Shown in pieces: positions 33,696 to 43,393 of a DNA stretch of 64,000 nt. The notes beneath the pieces are model-generated. The model saw nothing but the letters and a program-made list of their open reading frames with translations. It had not been told where the DNA came from and searched no databases. The stretch spans positions 1 to 64,000 of the forward strand of contig CAZRWD010000003.1 in the NCBI GenBank assembly GCA_964603785.1, read 5' to 3'. The position numbers and the translations under genes are program-made. Every line of letters begins with the position of its first letter. The stretch's first letter is position 1. Source of the DNA: CAZRWD01 sp964603785. GTDB taxonomy: Bacteria > Fermentibacterota > Fermentibacteria > Fermentibacterales > Fermentibacteraceae.

Positions 33696-34424
33696 CTAGA
33701 TTTTGCCGGTCATGTACCGCACGAGAGTCCTCAGGACGGACAGGCCGTAGGGTATGGGCCGCAGGCTCGAGTAGCCCCTGCCGTGTATCGTGGGGATGGG
33801 CACCTCTCGTATGTCCAGCTTCGCCCTTATCGCGCCCACGAGCATCTCCGAGTCGAAGTTGAACGTGTCGGAGTAGCGCTCGAACGGTATGCTCTCGAGA
33901 GCGCGCCTGGTATAGGCCTTGTACCCGCTGTGATAGGATGTTAACGCCTGCCTGAGGACGAGGTTCTCCAGCGCGTTGAGCGCAAGCGTGCCGTAGTACC
34001 TGGGCAGGGACATCCCGCCCTTGCGCATGTCGCCGTACAGGGTGCGGCTCCCTCCCACCACGTCGGCGCCTTCGAGCATCGGGGCTATCATCTCCGGGAG
34101 CAGACCCGGGGGGTACTGCCCGTCGGAGTGAAGCATCACCGCGGCATCGAAACCGTTCTCGACCACCCACCTGAAGGCCGTCTTCTGGGCCGCCCCGTAA
34201 CCCATGTTAACGCGGTGGCTCAGCAGCCTGATGGACGGGAACTCGCCGGAGAGGGCGCCGGCCAGTTCCGCCGTGCCGTCGGTGGATCCGTCGTCCACCA
34301 CGAGCAGCGCGGAGAGAAGGTTCCATGCGGCCTGCGGGATGGCGCGGATCACCGCCTCCATCCTGGGCTCGGCGTTGTAGGCCGGCATGAAGCAGGCTAT
34401 CCTGGACTCACCGGCCCTGAGCAT
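33696..34424 (-). CDS. Family 2 glycosyltransferase (dolichol-phosphate sugar synthase-like)
   Basis: A 242-residue soluble GT-A enzyme: ACFMPAYNAE, VVDDGSTDGT, LHSDGQYPP and the NFDSEML motif match DPM1/GtrB-type polyprenyl-phosphate sugar synthases, though the C-terminal membrane helices of GtrB are missing. It overlaps the next gene by 17 bases, a membrane glycosyltransferase that would use such a polyprenyl-phosphate sugar. Several rare TTA and GTT-AAC codon pairs occur in this gene. Confidence 0.88.
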   Translation of the reverse strand: MLRAGESRIACFMPAYNAEPRMEAVIRAIPQAAWNLLSALLVVDDGSTDGTAELAGALSGEFPSIRLLSHRVNMGYGAAQKTAFRWVVENGFDAAVMLHSDGQYPPGLLPEMIAPMLEGADVVGGSRTLYGDMRKGGMSLPRYYGTLALNALENLVLRQALTSYHSGYKAYTRRALESIPFERYSDTFNFDSEMLVGAIRAKLDIREVPIPTIHGRGYSSLRPIPYGLSVLRTLVRYMTGKI

Positions 34425-36174
34425 CCCGGTTCCTTTCCGATCCCGTCAGTGAGGGATCAGGCGCCATGTCCCTGGAAGGGACGAGTGATTCGGCCAGCGC
34501 GGGGGTCCAGGGTGCGATCGAACCCTCTCCCGCGTGGTTCCAGTAGAGATATGCACCACGGTGCGGCATCAGCGCCATGAGCTCCATGTCCTCCGAAGCG
34601 GTCTGGTGTGCGCAGAAGAGATACGGCTCGGTGAGCAGATGGTTCATCCCGCTCACGATGTTCGGGTAGCCGTGCTCCGATGCCTCCATGAAGATCACGG
34701 CCGGAGGGTCGGCCTCGAGCCGGGCCAGTCTCATGACCTCGTCGTCGATCGCCTGCCAGGTGCCCGAGCGCTGGCCGATCTCCGGGGGCATGTACTCCAT
34801 GGCCGTGAACACGAACAGACCGATCGTGGAGAGGGCCAGGACGCTCCCTCCGCGGGGACCCGAGCGGAGGCGCAGCCTGCGGGCGGCCTCGGACAGGCCC
34901 AGGACGGAGAGTGCGCAGGCCCATGGGAGGAGGGTGTACCAGTGCCTCGGGCCATAGTCGACCGAAGGGCTGTAGTGCAGCGACAGGAGAACCGCGAAGA
35001 GCAGCGCCGCCCCGCCCGCCCAGAGCCTCCGCCTCTCGCCCCGGGCGGCGATCATGGCCCAGGCCGCCGGGACGAGCGAGATCAGCGGCCAGCCGAAGAG
35101 TATGACGCTCCCGGTGCCCGCCTGTGCGGCTAGATTCAGAAGGCCCCGAAGTGGCGTGTGCGCATGGTCGCCGTAGACCGGGAACCACGCCCTGTCGGGG
35201 CCGAAGCCGATGAGCCCGCCCCCCCTCGCCATCCCGTAGGCCGTCTCGAAGGGGTTGCCCGTATAGACGAGGTTGCCCGCCAGGAAGAACAGCGCGGCCG
35301 GGATGGCGCCCAGCAGGGCCATCGAGAGCATCCTCCACCTCCGGGCCCCTGCCCCGGCCAGGATGGCCGCGACGGCCAGCGCCCACCAGGCGATGTCCGG
35401 GTACGGCTTCGCGGCAACGGCCATGCCGAGCAGGAAGCCGCCAGGGACGGCGATGGCGGGCCTGTCGCGGAAATGTGCCAGAGACAGCAGATAAAGCCCC
35501 CATGTGACGAGCAGGAGCGAGGTGTTGTGAGCCATCCGGCTCGCGGTCATGAAGAGGAAGAACGGAGAGAGCCCCATCAGGATGACCGAGGCCCTGGCGC
35601 GCCTCTCCCCCGTCCGGAGACGGAGGAGGAGAAAGGCGCCGAGAATCGACAGGGATCCCTCCAGGGGTCCGGTCAGCGAATGCAGCCCGGCGGCGGAGAA
35701 GGGGGCCATGACGAGTGCGTGCAGGGGCGTGTACATGATGAACCATCGTCCGTCGTCGAAGATGAAGTGCCTGAACGGGAAGAACCTCCCCGGATCCTCC
35801 ACTCCGGGGGGCTCGGCCCAGAGCCTGCCGGAGGCGAACACCCTCGACTGGAAGAGGTAGGCGGTCTCGTCCCCGCCCTTGGGTATGCCGTCCATGGGGC
35901 CGAGGGCCATCCATGCGGGGAATGCGAAGGCCCAGATCATGAGGAGTCCGAGGAAGACGCCCCGCGGGATCCTCCCGACCCTGCGCGAGAGCGCCTCGAG
36001 CATGTCCGTGGCGAAGAGGCCTGCGATCGACGCGGCGACGAGGAGGATGGCCGGGACCAGGGTGAGGAGCTGCAGGAGCCTCAGGGCTGGACCGTCGGGG
36101 ACGCTTCTGCAGAGGGCTGCGTAAACGGTCGTCAGGACGACGGCGGCGACCGGGCGGAGGGCGGCGCGTCCCAT
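34408..36174 (-). CDS. Polytopic membrane glycosyltransferase-like protein (GT-C/ArnT-like)
   Basis: A 588-residue protein with about 11 membrane segments. The first extracytoplasmic loop carries the GGDETAYLFQSRVFASGRL motif, the acidic loop of GT-C enzymes such as ArnT and PMT, which use polyprenyl-phosphate sugars. The C-terminal 110 residues are soluble and extracytoplasmic. Its start overlaps the stop of the upstream glycosyltransferase and its end overlaps the downstream one, so the three are a coupled unit. Acceptor is unknown. Confidence 0.8.
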   Translation of the reverse strand: MGRAALRPVAAVVLTTVYAALCRSVPDGPALRLLQLLTLVPAILLVAASIAGLFATDMLEALSRRVGRIPRGVFLGLLMIWAFAFPAWMALGPMDGIPKGGDETAYLFQSRVFASGRLWAEPPGVEDPGRFFPFRHFIFDDGRWFIMYTPLHALVMAPFSAAGLHSLTGPLEGSLSILGAFLLLRLRTGERRARASVILMGLSPFFLFMTASRMAHNTSLLLVTWGLYLLSLAHFRDRPAIAVPGGFLLGMAVAAKPYPDIAWWALAVAAILAGAGARRWRMLSMALLGAIPAALFFLAGNLVYTGNPFETAYGMARGGGLIGFGPDRAWFPVYGDHAHTPLRGLLNLAAQAGTGSVILFGWPLISLVPAAWAMIAARGERRRLWAGGAALLFAVLLSLHYSPSVDYGPRHWYTLLPWACALSVLGLSEAARRLRLRSGPRGGSVLALSTIGLFVFTAMEYMPPEIGQRSGTWQAIDDEVMRLARLEADPPAVIFMEASEHGYPNIVSGMNHLLTEPYLFCAHQTASEDMELMALMPHRGAYLYWNHAGEGSIAPWTPALAESLVPSRDMAPDPSLTGSERNRDAQGR

Positions 36175-37184
36175 CAGTACCGCCTCCCGGCGAGAGCCCC
36201 GAGAGCCCCGGCCGCACCGGCGGGGATTATCACCATGAGGTCGGGCAGGGACATGAGACAGGCCAGTGCGCCCCTGGCGCCGCCGGACCTGACCGCCGAC
36301 GCCCAGAAGGCTCCCTGCGAGGCCGCCAGGCCGGCGAGCGCCGCCGACGCGACCCAGGGAGCCGCGGGAGCGGATGCCGCGAGTCCTGCGATCCCCGCCG
36401 GGAGGAGCCAGGCTGCAACCGCTCCCACCATGACCGGCAGCATCTCGCCCGGTCCGGCCATGGACAGGGAGAGGCGTCCGTGGCTTCGGTCCCTCCTGAG
36501 TATGTAGCGGGTCTTGGCCTTGACCATGTTCCAGTCGTACCGGAGAAGCCCGGGAAGGTCGTACTCCCTCAGGTGCAGTATCTCCAGGTCCCTGAGCAGG
36601 AGTATCCTGCCTCCTCCGGCGGTCAGCCTGGCCGCGAAGTCGGCATCCTCTATCGTTGCGCCGCGCACCCTCTCGTCGAAGCCCCCGAGCGACTCGAAGA
36701 CGCTCCTCCTGACCGCGAAGAAGAAGGTCCCGCAGCCCGGGATGTAGCGGGTCCTGATGCGTCTCGTGAAGGTGTAGTGGTAGTAGTGGTTCTTGAGGAA
36801 GGTGGCCGCCGCCCGCCCGGTGGCGACCCTGGAGTAGACGGCCTGCAGGGCCTCCGCTTCATCGACGGAGGCGGCCAGCGCTATCCTCCAGCCTGCGGGG
36901 GGGACGGCGTCGCTGTCGACGAACAGGAGCCAGTCGCCGGTGGCTCGGGAGGCCCCGCTGTTCCGGGTGCCCGCGGCTCCGGGCGGCCCCCCGCTCTCGA
37001 CGACCACGATCCCCCTCGACTCGGCGACACCCCTGGAGCCGTCGGTGGACCTGTCGTCCACGACGATCAGCTCGTCACCGGGGAGCAGCCCGGGAATCAG
37101 CGCGTCCAGGACGCGCCCGAGGACGGCTTCCGCGTTGTGCACCGGGACGACTACGCTGAACGAGGCCTTTTCCTTCGGATCCAT
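36174..37184 (-). CDS. Family 2 glycosyltransferase with C-terminal membrane region
   Basis: A 336-residue GT-A enzyme with FSVVVPVHNAE, VVDDRSTDGS, LLFVDSDAVPP and IEDADFAARL motifs and a hydrophobic C-terminal region of two or three membrane segments. It is a paralogue of the protein at 32614-33651. ATG at 37184 lies inside the 3' end of the radical SAM gene (34-base overlap) and gives the expected N-terminus; the frame extends further up but only as an alternative reading of that gene. Confidence 0.87.
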   Translation of the reverse strand: MDPKEKASFSVVVPVHNAEAVLGRVLDALIPGLLPGDELIVVDDRSTDGSRGVAESRGIVVVESGGPPGAAGTRNSGASRATGDWLLFVDSDAVPPAGWRIALAASVDEAEALQAVYSRVATGRAAATFLKNHYYHYTFTRRIRTRYIPGCGTFFFAVRRSVFESLGGFDERVRGATIEDADFAARLTAGGGRILLLRDLEILHLREYDLPGLLRYDWNMVKAKTRYILRRDRSHGRLSLSMAGPGEMLPVMVGAVAAWLLPAGIAGLAASAPAAPWVASAALAGLAASQGAFWASAVRSGGARGALACLMSLPDLMVIIPAGAAGALGALAGRRY

Positions 37185-38605
37185 CCCGAGACCTGCTCGA
37201 AGGCCATCTGACCCAGGCTGGCCGCCCCGTGCCAGATCGCCCGGAGCTGGAAGGGCGACATGATGTTCGTGAACCTGTAGAACAGGAAGGACGGCCGCAT
37301 GAAGTAGCTGATGTAGGCTATCCTGCGCAGCTCGATGATGTCCTGCCCCTTCATGGTGAACGGGACGAAGCAGGGATTCTCCAGGAGCATCCCCTGGTCG
37401 GCGAGCTTGTCGGACATGCGGCCGAACATGCCCTTCTGGACGCCCTTGAAGAGGGGCGTGCCGGGGAACGGCGTAATGGGGAAGAACTCGACGGTGAAGG
37501 AGCCCAGCGACCTCGCGAAGCGGATGGTCTCCATGCCCTCCTCGCGGGTCTCCCCGGGTATCCCGAAGATGTAGGTCGTGTGCGTCTTGATGCCCGCGGC
37601 ATGGGCCATCCGCACGGCCAGGCGTATGCGCTCGAGCTTCTCGTGCTTGAGCAGGGTGTCGAGGTTCTTCTGCACGCCGCTCTCCACCCCGAAGTTGATG
37701 CACCAGCAGCCCGCCCGGCGCATCGCCCGGAGGATGCGCGGATCGACGGCGTCAGCCCTGCACGAGCACCACCAGCGGACCTTCAGGCCGCGGTCGGCTA
37801 TCTCGTCGCAGATGCGGTAGACATGGTCGTGGCTGTACGTGAAGTGCTCGTCCCAGAACTTGATCTCCCTGGCGCCGAACCTGCGGACGTAGAGTTCCAT
37901 CTCGTCGACCACACGCGACGGGTTCCGGAGCCGTATGCGCTTGCCGTACATCTTGTAGCAGTATAGGCAGCCACCTGTGCAGCCCCTGCTCGCGAGCATC
38001 TGCACGACCGGGACCGTGGAGACCTGCTCGAAGCTGGGGAAGTAGCGGTCCATCTCCGAGAGCTCCACTGCAGGGAACGGGAGCCTGTCGATGTCGTCTA
38101 TGATGGGTCTGGGCGGGTTGACATGAACAGCGCCCTCGCGGTCGCGCCAGACCACACCCTCGACTCCCGCCGGCGTGAGACCCCTGCCGACCCTGTCGAG
38201 CAGCTCGACGGTGGTGATCTCGCCCTCCCCGACCACGGTCGCGTCGAGCATGGGGGCGTCCGCCATGAGCTCGCCCGGAAGGGCGGATGCTCCATGCCCG
38301 CCGATGAACACGAAGATCCCCGGGTTGCCCGACTTAAGCCTCTCGATGAGCTGCCTGGCGGTGTCCCACAGGATGCTTATCACGTAGATGCCGGCGGCAT
38401 CCGCTCCGAAGTCCCGCGCCATCGCGGCCATCTCGTCGTTCCCGTGGAAGTAGCCCTCGAGGAAGATGATCTCGTGACCCGCATCCCTCAGGGAGGCTGC
38501 GACGTACTGCATCCCCGGAGTGGGCCAGCACCCGGCTATGCCCCTGGTGTCACGCGCCCTGACGTACTCCTTGCCCCACTGCGGCACTATCAGTGCTACG
38601 CGCAT
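37151..38605 (-). CDS. B12-binding radical SAM protein
   Basis: A 484-residue enzyme: N-terminal cobalamin-binding fold (about 1-150, with YVAASLRDAGHE and GGHGASALPGEL), radical SAM core with the 4Fe-4S cysteines 209, 213 and 216 (CTGGCLYC), and a C-terminal region of about 130 residues. GFGVESG-like NFGVESGVQKNLDTL is present. Such enzymes do methylations and other radical chemistry on lipids, hopanoids or natural products. It leads a coupled glycosyltransferase operon, which suggests a modification of a surface lipid or sugar, but the substrate is unknown. Confidence 0.88.
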   Translation of the reverse strand: MRVALIVPQWGKEYVRARDTRGIAGCWPTPGMQYVAASLRDAGHEIIFLEGYFHGNDEMAAMARDFGADAAGIYVISILWDTARQLIERLKSGNPGIFVFIGGHGASALPGELMADAPMLDATVVGEGEITTVELLDRVGRGLTPAGVEGVVWRDREGAVHVNPPRPIIDDIDRLPFPAVELSEMDRYFPSFEQVSTVPVVQMLASRGCTGGCLYCYKMYGKRIRLRNPSRVVDEMELYVRRFGAREIKFWDEHFTYSHDHVYRICDEIADRGLKVRWWCSCRADAVDPRILRAMRRAGCWCINFGVESGVQKNLDTLLKHEKLERIRLAVRMAHAAGIKTHTTYIFGIPGETREEGMETIRFARSLGSFTVEFFPITPFPGTPLFKGVQKGMFGRMSDKLADQGMLLENPCFVPFTMKGQDIIELRRIAYISYFMRPSFLFYRFTNIMSPFQLRAIWHGAASLGQMAFEQVSGWIRRKRPRSA

Positions 38606-38624
38606 GTCTCTCCGCGGGGATGAC

Positions 38625-41225
38625 TCAGGTGCCTTCCCGGTCTTCCGGCGTGAATGCCAAACTTCCTGCGGACACGGTCAGCCTGACCACCTGGCCGGCA
38701 TGAACAGAGCCATCCAGAACCATCCTTGCGAGCTCGTTCTGGACGGCCTTCTGTATCACCCTCTTGAGGGGCCGCGCACCGTAGACGGGATCATATCCGC
38801 GTTCTGCAAGCAGGTCAAGCGATTCGCGATCGGCGACCACCGACACGCCCGATCCCTCGAGCAGCCTGTTCAGCCTCCCGATCTGCAGTTCCACGATCCT
38901 CCTGAGATGCTCCCTCTCCAGCGGGCGGAACACGATCACCTCGTCCAGCCTGTTCAGGAACTCGGGGCGGAAGTGGTCCTCGAGGTTCCTCCTGGCCCTG
39001 GCGGCCATCTCCGCGGCGGGGATCGTCCCGGCGGTGGCTGCTATCCAGTCGCTGCCGAGGTTGCTGGTCATAATCAGGACGGTGTTCCGGAAGTCGACCG
39101 TCCTGCCCTGGCCGTCGGTGAGCCTGCCGTCGTCGAGGATCTGCAGGAGCACGTTGAACACGTCGGGATGAGCCTTCTCGATCTCGTCGAAGAGGACGAC
39201 CGAGTAGGGTCGGCGCCTGACCGATTCGGTAAGGTGGCCGCCCTCGTCGTAGCCCACGTAGCCGGGAGGAGCCCCGATCATCCTCGAGACGGAGTGCTTC
39301 TCCATGTACTCGCTCATGTCGAGCCTGATCATCGCGTGCTCCGTGTCGAAGAGGAACCTGGCCAGGGACCGTGCGAGCTCCGTCTTGCCGACGCCGGTGG
39401 GTCCCATGAACACGAAGCTGCCGAGGGGTCTGTCGGGGTCCTGGACGCCCGCCCTGGCCCTCCGCACGGCCTCCGACACCGCCGAGACCGCCTCTTCCTG
39501 GCCCACGACCATGGAGCCAAGCTCCTCCTCCATGCGGAGAAGCCTCTCGCGTTCGCTCTCGAGCATCCGGGAGACGGGTATGCCCGTCCATCTGGAGACG
39601 ACCTCGGCGATGTGCTCGGGGGTTATCTCCTCCGTGAGCATGGCGCCTGCACCCTGCAGCTCGGAGAGCCTTGCCCCCAGAGCCTCCGACCTCTCCTCGA
39701 CCTCCCTGAGCCTCCCGTACCGGATCTCGGCGACCCTGCCCAGGTCGCCCGCCCGCGTTGCGGCGGCCTCCTCCGCCCTGAGGTCCTCCGCCTCCCTGGC
39801 GACCGCCCTCATCTGCTCGATGAGGTCCTTCTCGCTCCTCCACCTGGCCTCGAGAGCTGTGAGCCTCTCGTTGAGGTCCCCCAGCTCCGACGCCAGCCTC
39901 TCGAGCCTCTCCCTCGAGGCCCGGTCGCTCTCGCGCGACAGGCCGGCCTTCTCGATCTCGAGCTGCATGATGCGCCTGCGCACCTCGTCGACCTCTGCGG
40001 GCATGCTGTCAATCTCAATCCTCAGCCTGGCGGCGGCCTCGTCCACGAGGTCGATCGCCTTGTCGGGCAGGAACCTGTCGGCGATGTAGCGGTCGGAGAG
40101 GGTCGCGGCGGCTATCAGCGCCGAATCCTGTATCCTGATTCCGTGGTGGACCTCGTACCGCTCCCTCAGCCCTCTCAGGATGCTGATGGTGTCCGGGACG
40201 TCCGGCGGGGAGACCATGACGGGCTGGAACCTGCGCTCGAGTGCGGCATCCTTCTCGATGTGCCTCCTGTACTCGTCCAGGGTGGTGGCTCCGATGCAGT
40301 GCAGCTCTCCCCTTGCGAGGGCCGGCTTCAGCATGTTGGCCGCGTCCACCGCGCCCTCGGCCGCCCCTGCGCCGACGAGGGTGTGCATCTCGTCTATGAA
40401 CAGGATGATCTCGCCTTCGGAGGAGGTTATCTCGTCGAGGACCGACTTCAGGCGCTCCTCGAACTCGCCCCTGTACTTCGTCCCCGCGACCAGCGCCCCC
40501 ATGTCCAGGGCCAGCACCCTCCTGTCCCTCAGGCTCTCGGGAATGTCGCCGGACGCCATCCGCTGGGCCAGCCCCTCGACTATCGCGGTCTTGCCTGTGC
40601 CGGGCTCGCCCAGGAGGACGGGGTTGTTCTTCCTCCTGCGGCCGAGGACCTGCATGACACGACGGATCTCCTCGTCCCGCCCGATGACGGGATCCAGCTT
40701 CTGCTGGCGGGCCAGGCGGGTCAGGTCGCGGGCGTATCTCTCGAGTGCGTCGTAGTGGTCCTCCGCGTTCTCGGTGGCGGCCCTCGACGCCCCCCTGACG
40801 TCCGATAGGGCCCTGAGGAAGTCGTTCTGGCCCACCCCCTGCGCGTCGAGGATACGGGACAGCGCCGGGTCCCGGGTCTCGCAGAGCCCCAGGAAGAGGT
40901 GCTCGAGGGCCGTGTAGTCGTCCCTGAGCCTTTCGGCGAACGCCTCCGCCGAGCGCAGGGCCTTTTCGAGGTTCCTCGACAGCCTGGGCTCCGATCCGCC
41001 TTCGGTGCGGGGGACTCCGGACAGCCCGCGTTCGATGTCCGCGAGGATCTCCCTGGGGTGCTTCTCCATCCGGGAGAGCACGACGGGCACCGTGCCCTCG
41101 GGATCCGAGAGCAGCGCATGAGCGAGGTGCAGGCAGCCCACCTCGGGCGCCCCCTGTTCCGAGGCGCTCCTCACAGCGGTCTGGACCGCCTCCCTGGCCT
41201 TTATCGTGAACTTCTCGAGATTCAT
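38625..41225 (-). CDS. clpB: ATP-dependent disaggregase ClpB
   Basis: An 866-residue Hsp100 chaperone that, with DnaK, extracts proteins from aggregates. Order: Clp N domain (MNLEKFTIKAREAVQTA), first AAA module (Walker A GEPGTGKT), the long M-domain coiled coil (about 400-525), which separates ClpB from ClpA and ClpC, second AAA module (Walker A GPTGVGKT, pore loop GYVGYDEGG), and the C-terminal D2 small domain. The ATG has GGAGG upstream; a longer frame runs into the intergenic region. No CIRCE element is visible upstream. Confidence 0.97.
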   Translation of the reverse strand: MNLEKFTIKAREAVQTAVRSASEQGAPEVGCLHLAHALLSDPEGTVPVVLSRMEKHPREILADIERGLSGVPRTEGGSEPRLSRNLEKALRSAEAFAERLRDDYTALEHLFLGLCETRDPALSRILDAQGVGQNDFLRALSDVRGASRAATENAEDHYDALERYARDLTRLARQQKLDPVIGRDEEIRRVMQVLGRRRKNNPVLLGEPGTGKTAIVEGLAQRMASGDIPESLRDRRVLALDMGALVAGTKYRGEFEERLKSVLDEITSSEGEIILFIDEMHTLVGAGAAEGAVDAANMLKPALARGELHCIGATTLDEYRRHIEKDAALERRFQPVMVSPPDVPDTISILRGLRERYEVHHGIRIQDSALIAAATLSDRYIADRFLPDKAIDLVDEAAARLRIEIDSMPAEVDEVRRRIMQLEIEKAGLSRESDRASRERLERLASELGDLNERLTALEARWRSEKDLIEQMRAVAREAEDLRAEEAAATRAGDLGRVAEIRYGRLREVEERSEALGARLSELQGAGAMLTEEITPEHIAEVVSRWTGIPVSRMLESERERLLRMEEELGSMVVGQEEAVSAVSEAVRRARAGVQDPDRPLGSFVFMGPTGVGKTELARSLARFLFDTEHAMIRLDMSEYMEKHSVSRMIGAPPGYVGYDEGGHLTESVRRRPYSVVLFDEIEKAHPDVFNVLLQILDDGRLTDGQGRTVDFRNTVLIMTSNLGSDWIAATAGTIPAAEMAARARRNLEDHFRPEFLNRLDEVIVFRPLEREHLRRIVELQIGRLNRLLEGSGVSVVADRESLDLLAERGYDPVYGARPLKRVIQKAVQNELARMVLDGSVHAGQVVRLTVSAGSLAFTPEDREGT

Positions 41226-41456
41226 GTCTCCTCCATCCCCTTCACTGACTGCAGGGATATCCGAGCAAATGTCGGGCCAGCGGCCGTCCGGGCGCATTAC
41301 TGCTCTATTTGTTGCCGGACAGACAGATACAGCACAAGCCACCACGCGGAGGCGGTCCCGGGGAGGAGGCGGCGCCCGCTTGTGCCAGAATGGCCGGGTT
41401 CTTTACCCCGAAAGCGGGTTTGGGTAGCTTACCGCTGACCAATCCCGGGAGGAGCG

Positions 41457-42452
41457 ATGTCGAAGATTGCGGTGGTAGGGCTCGGGTACTGGGGCCCCAA
41501 TCTCGTGAGGAACCTCTGCGCCAACAGGAAGTGCACGGGCGTCGTGCTGTGCGAGAGGGACGGGGATCGTCTGGAGCGGATAGCCGACAGGTTCCCCGGA
41601 GCGGAGAGGACGAGGAGCTACGACGATGTCCTGTCCGATCCCTCCGTGGAGGGGATCGTCATCGCCACCGACGTCATGACACACTTCCCGCTCGCCATGG
41701 CGGCCCTGGAGTCCGGAAGGCACGTCTTCGTGGAGAAGCCCTTCGCGTCCAGCTCGCGCGAGGCGCTCGAGCTCGTGGAGACCGCCGAGGCAAGGGGGCT
41801 GGTCACGATGGTCGGGCACACCTTCCTCTACTCCCCCCCAGTCCTCAAGGTCAAGGAGATAATCCGCTCCGGCGAGCTCGGGGACCTGTTCTTCATAACC
41901 TCCACCAGGGTCAATCTGGGGCTGCACCAGAAGGACGTATCGGTCATCTGGGACCTGGCCCCGCACGACTTCTCCATGATCTTCTTCTGGCTGGAGGAGG
42001 AGCCCGACCGGATACAGGCCTTCGGCAACGACTGCGTGCTCTCGGGCATCCCGGACGTCGCGTTCGTCAACCTGCGCTTCCCGGGAGGGGTGATCGCCAA
42101 CGTCCAGCTCTCCTGGCTCTCACCCTCCAAGCTCAGGAGGACGGTCGTGGTCGGCGCCAGGAAGATGCTCGTATACGACGACAACGAGCCGGACGAGAAG
42201 ATCAAGATCTACGACAGGCGGGTCGATCTCATCGAGCCGGCGTCGTTCGGCGAGTACCAGCTCTCGTACAGGTCGGGCGACATAGTCTCGCCCAAGGTGG
42301 ACACGGTGGAGCCGCTGGCGTCCGAGATCGAGGAGTTCCTGTCCTGCATACGCTCCGGGGCGCGCCCCAGATCAGACGGCAGGAACGGGCTGGCGGTCGT
42401 GCGGGCACTCGAGGCGGCCGACAGGAGCCTCGCGGAGAGCATGGGCAATTGA
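41457..42452 (+). CDS. Gfo/Idh/MocA family oxidoreductase
   Basis: A 331-residue NAD(P)-dependent dehydrogenase: Rossmann motif AVVGLGYWGPNL, the EKP signature (FVEKPF) and the C-terminal alpha/beta domain containing the WDLAPHDFSM segment with the conserved catalytic His/Asp region. Members oxidise sugars, inositols or nucleotide sugars; the GYWGPNL variant is common in nucleotide-sugar (WlbA-like) dehydrogenases. GGGAGGAG precedes the ATG. Its stop overlaps the next gene's TTG, so it is coupled to the degenerate ABC module. Confidence 0.9.
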   Translation: MSKIAVVGLGYWGPNLVRNLCANRKCTGVVLCERDGDRLERIADRFPGAERTRSYDDVLSDPSVEGIVIATDVMTHFPLAMAALESGRHVFVEKPFASSSREALELVETAEARGLVTMVGHTFLYSPPVLKVKEIIRSGELGDLFFITSTRVNLGLHQKDVSVIWDLAPHDFSMIFFWLEEEPDRIQAFGNDCVLSGIPDVAFVNLRFPGGVIANVQLSWLSPSKLRRTVVVGARKMLVYDDNEPDEKIKIYDRRVDLIEPASFGEYQLSYRSGDIVSPKVDTVEPLASEIEEFLSCIRSGARPRSDGRNGLAVVRALEAADRSLAESMGN

Positions 42453-43393
42453 CCTCCCCCGGGCCGGCGATCCTGCTGACGACATCAGGCCTCAGACCTC
42501 TCCGGGAGTCCGCCTCGGATTTCTCCATCGCCCTCATGGGCGGCTCGGTCACGGCACTGCTCGGTACCGACGCCGCTTTCCCATCCAGGGTGGCGGCCAT
42601 CCTGGCCGGGATGGAGAGCCCCTGGAGCGGAACCGCCACCGTCGGGCGAAGGAGGCTGCCGGTGCGCGACAGGGCCGCCAGGAGGCTCATCGGCTACGTG
42701 CCTGCCGCCTCGCCAGGACCTGCCGGCATGACGGTGATGGGTGTCCTGTCCCTCGCCGCCTCCGCAGGAGGGAGGGGAAGGGCCGGGGCGCTCCGCTCGG
42801 CCCGGGAGATGATGGAGTGGTGCCGTCTGCCGGGCGAAGGAGACACGCGGATACGCGATCTCGACCGGGACCGCGCCTTCGCCCTCTCGTTCGCGACCGC
42901 CCTCATGCACAACCCCTCCGTTGTGATAATCGACCACGAGGTGCCGGAGCAGTTCTACGGGCACCTCGAGGGACTGAAATCCTCCGGCAGGGCGATCGTC
43001 GTGACGGCCGGGGACATGGGCTCGCTGCCCCCGTGCACCGACAGGGTCGCTCTCTGCACGGGGACTGATCTCGTGAGGACCATGGCGCGGGCCGAGCTTC
43101 TCGAGACGGCCTCGCGGGCTACGGAGACATGGGTGGCCTTCTGCCCTTCCGTCAGCCGCGGCCTCCTGGAGGGGCTGCCGGGGCTGGAGAGCCTGACCGC
43201 GGAGCAGGGAGGCTTCAGGCTGCGCCATCCCTCGCCCCATGCGGCGCTGTCTTGGATCCTCAACGTTGCCAGGGCGAACTCCCGGACAATAGCGGGCCTC
43301 CACACGAGGCCGCCCGATGTCGCAAGGCTGGTCGAGCTGTGCCGGGGCGGGGAGTTCCCCGGCGGTCTCTTCGGCGACGGGGAGGTCGAGTGA
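42449..43393 (+). CDS. Degenerate ABC ATPase-like protein
   Basis: A 314-residue protein whose first 200 residues follow the fold of an ABC ATPase without its catalytic groups. The P-loop position reads LLGTDAAFPSR in place of GxxGxGK[ST], the LSGGQ position reads LDRDRA, and the Walker B-like strand is SVVIIDHEV. Helices between them (FALSFATALMHNP) match the ABC helical layout well. The C-terminal 110 residues are of unknown type. TTG start overlaps the upstream stop. The next gene is a membrane protein, so this may be a non-hydrolysing partner of a permease. Confidence 0.6.
   Translation: MTSPGPAILLTTSGLRPLRESASDFSIALMGGSVTALLGTDAAFPSRVAAILAGMESPWSGTATVGRRRLPVRDRAARRLIGYVPAASPGPAGMTVMGVLSLAASAGGRGRAGALRSAREMMEWCRLPGEGDTRIRDLDRDRAFALSFATALMHNPSVVIIDHEVPEQFYGHLEGLKSSGRAIVVTAGDMGSLPPCTDRVALCTGTDLVRTMARAELLETASRATETWVAFCPSVSRGLLEGLPGLESLTAEQGGFRLRHPSPHAALSWILNVARANSRTIAGLHTRPPDVARLVELCRGGEFPGGLFGDGEVE

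Noticed and set aside
41226..41456. Heat-shock element (CIRCE) between clpB and the Gfo/Idh/MocA gene
   Set aside because: No TTAGCACTC-N9-GAGTGCTAA or near match on either strand, and no convincing promoter boxes.
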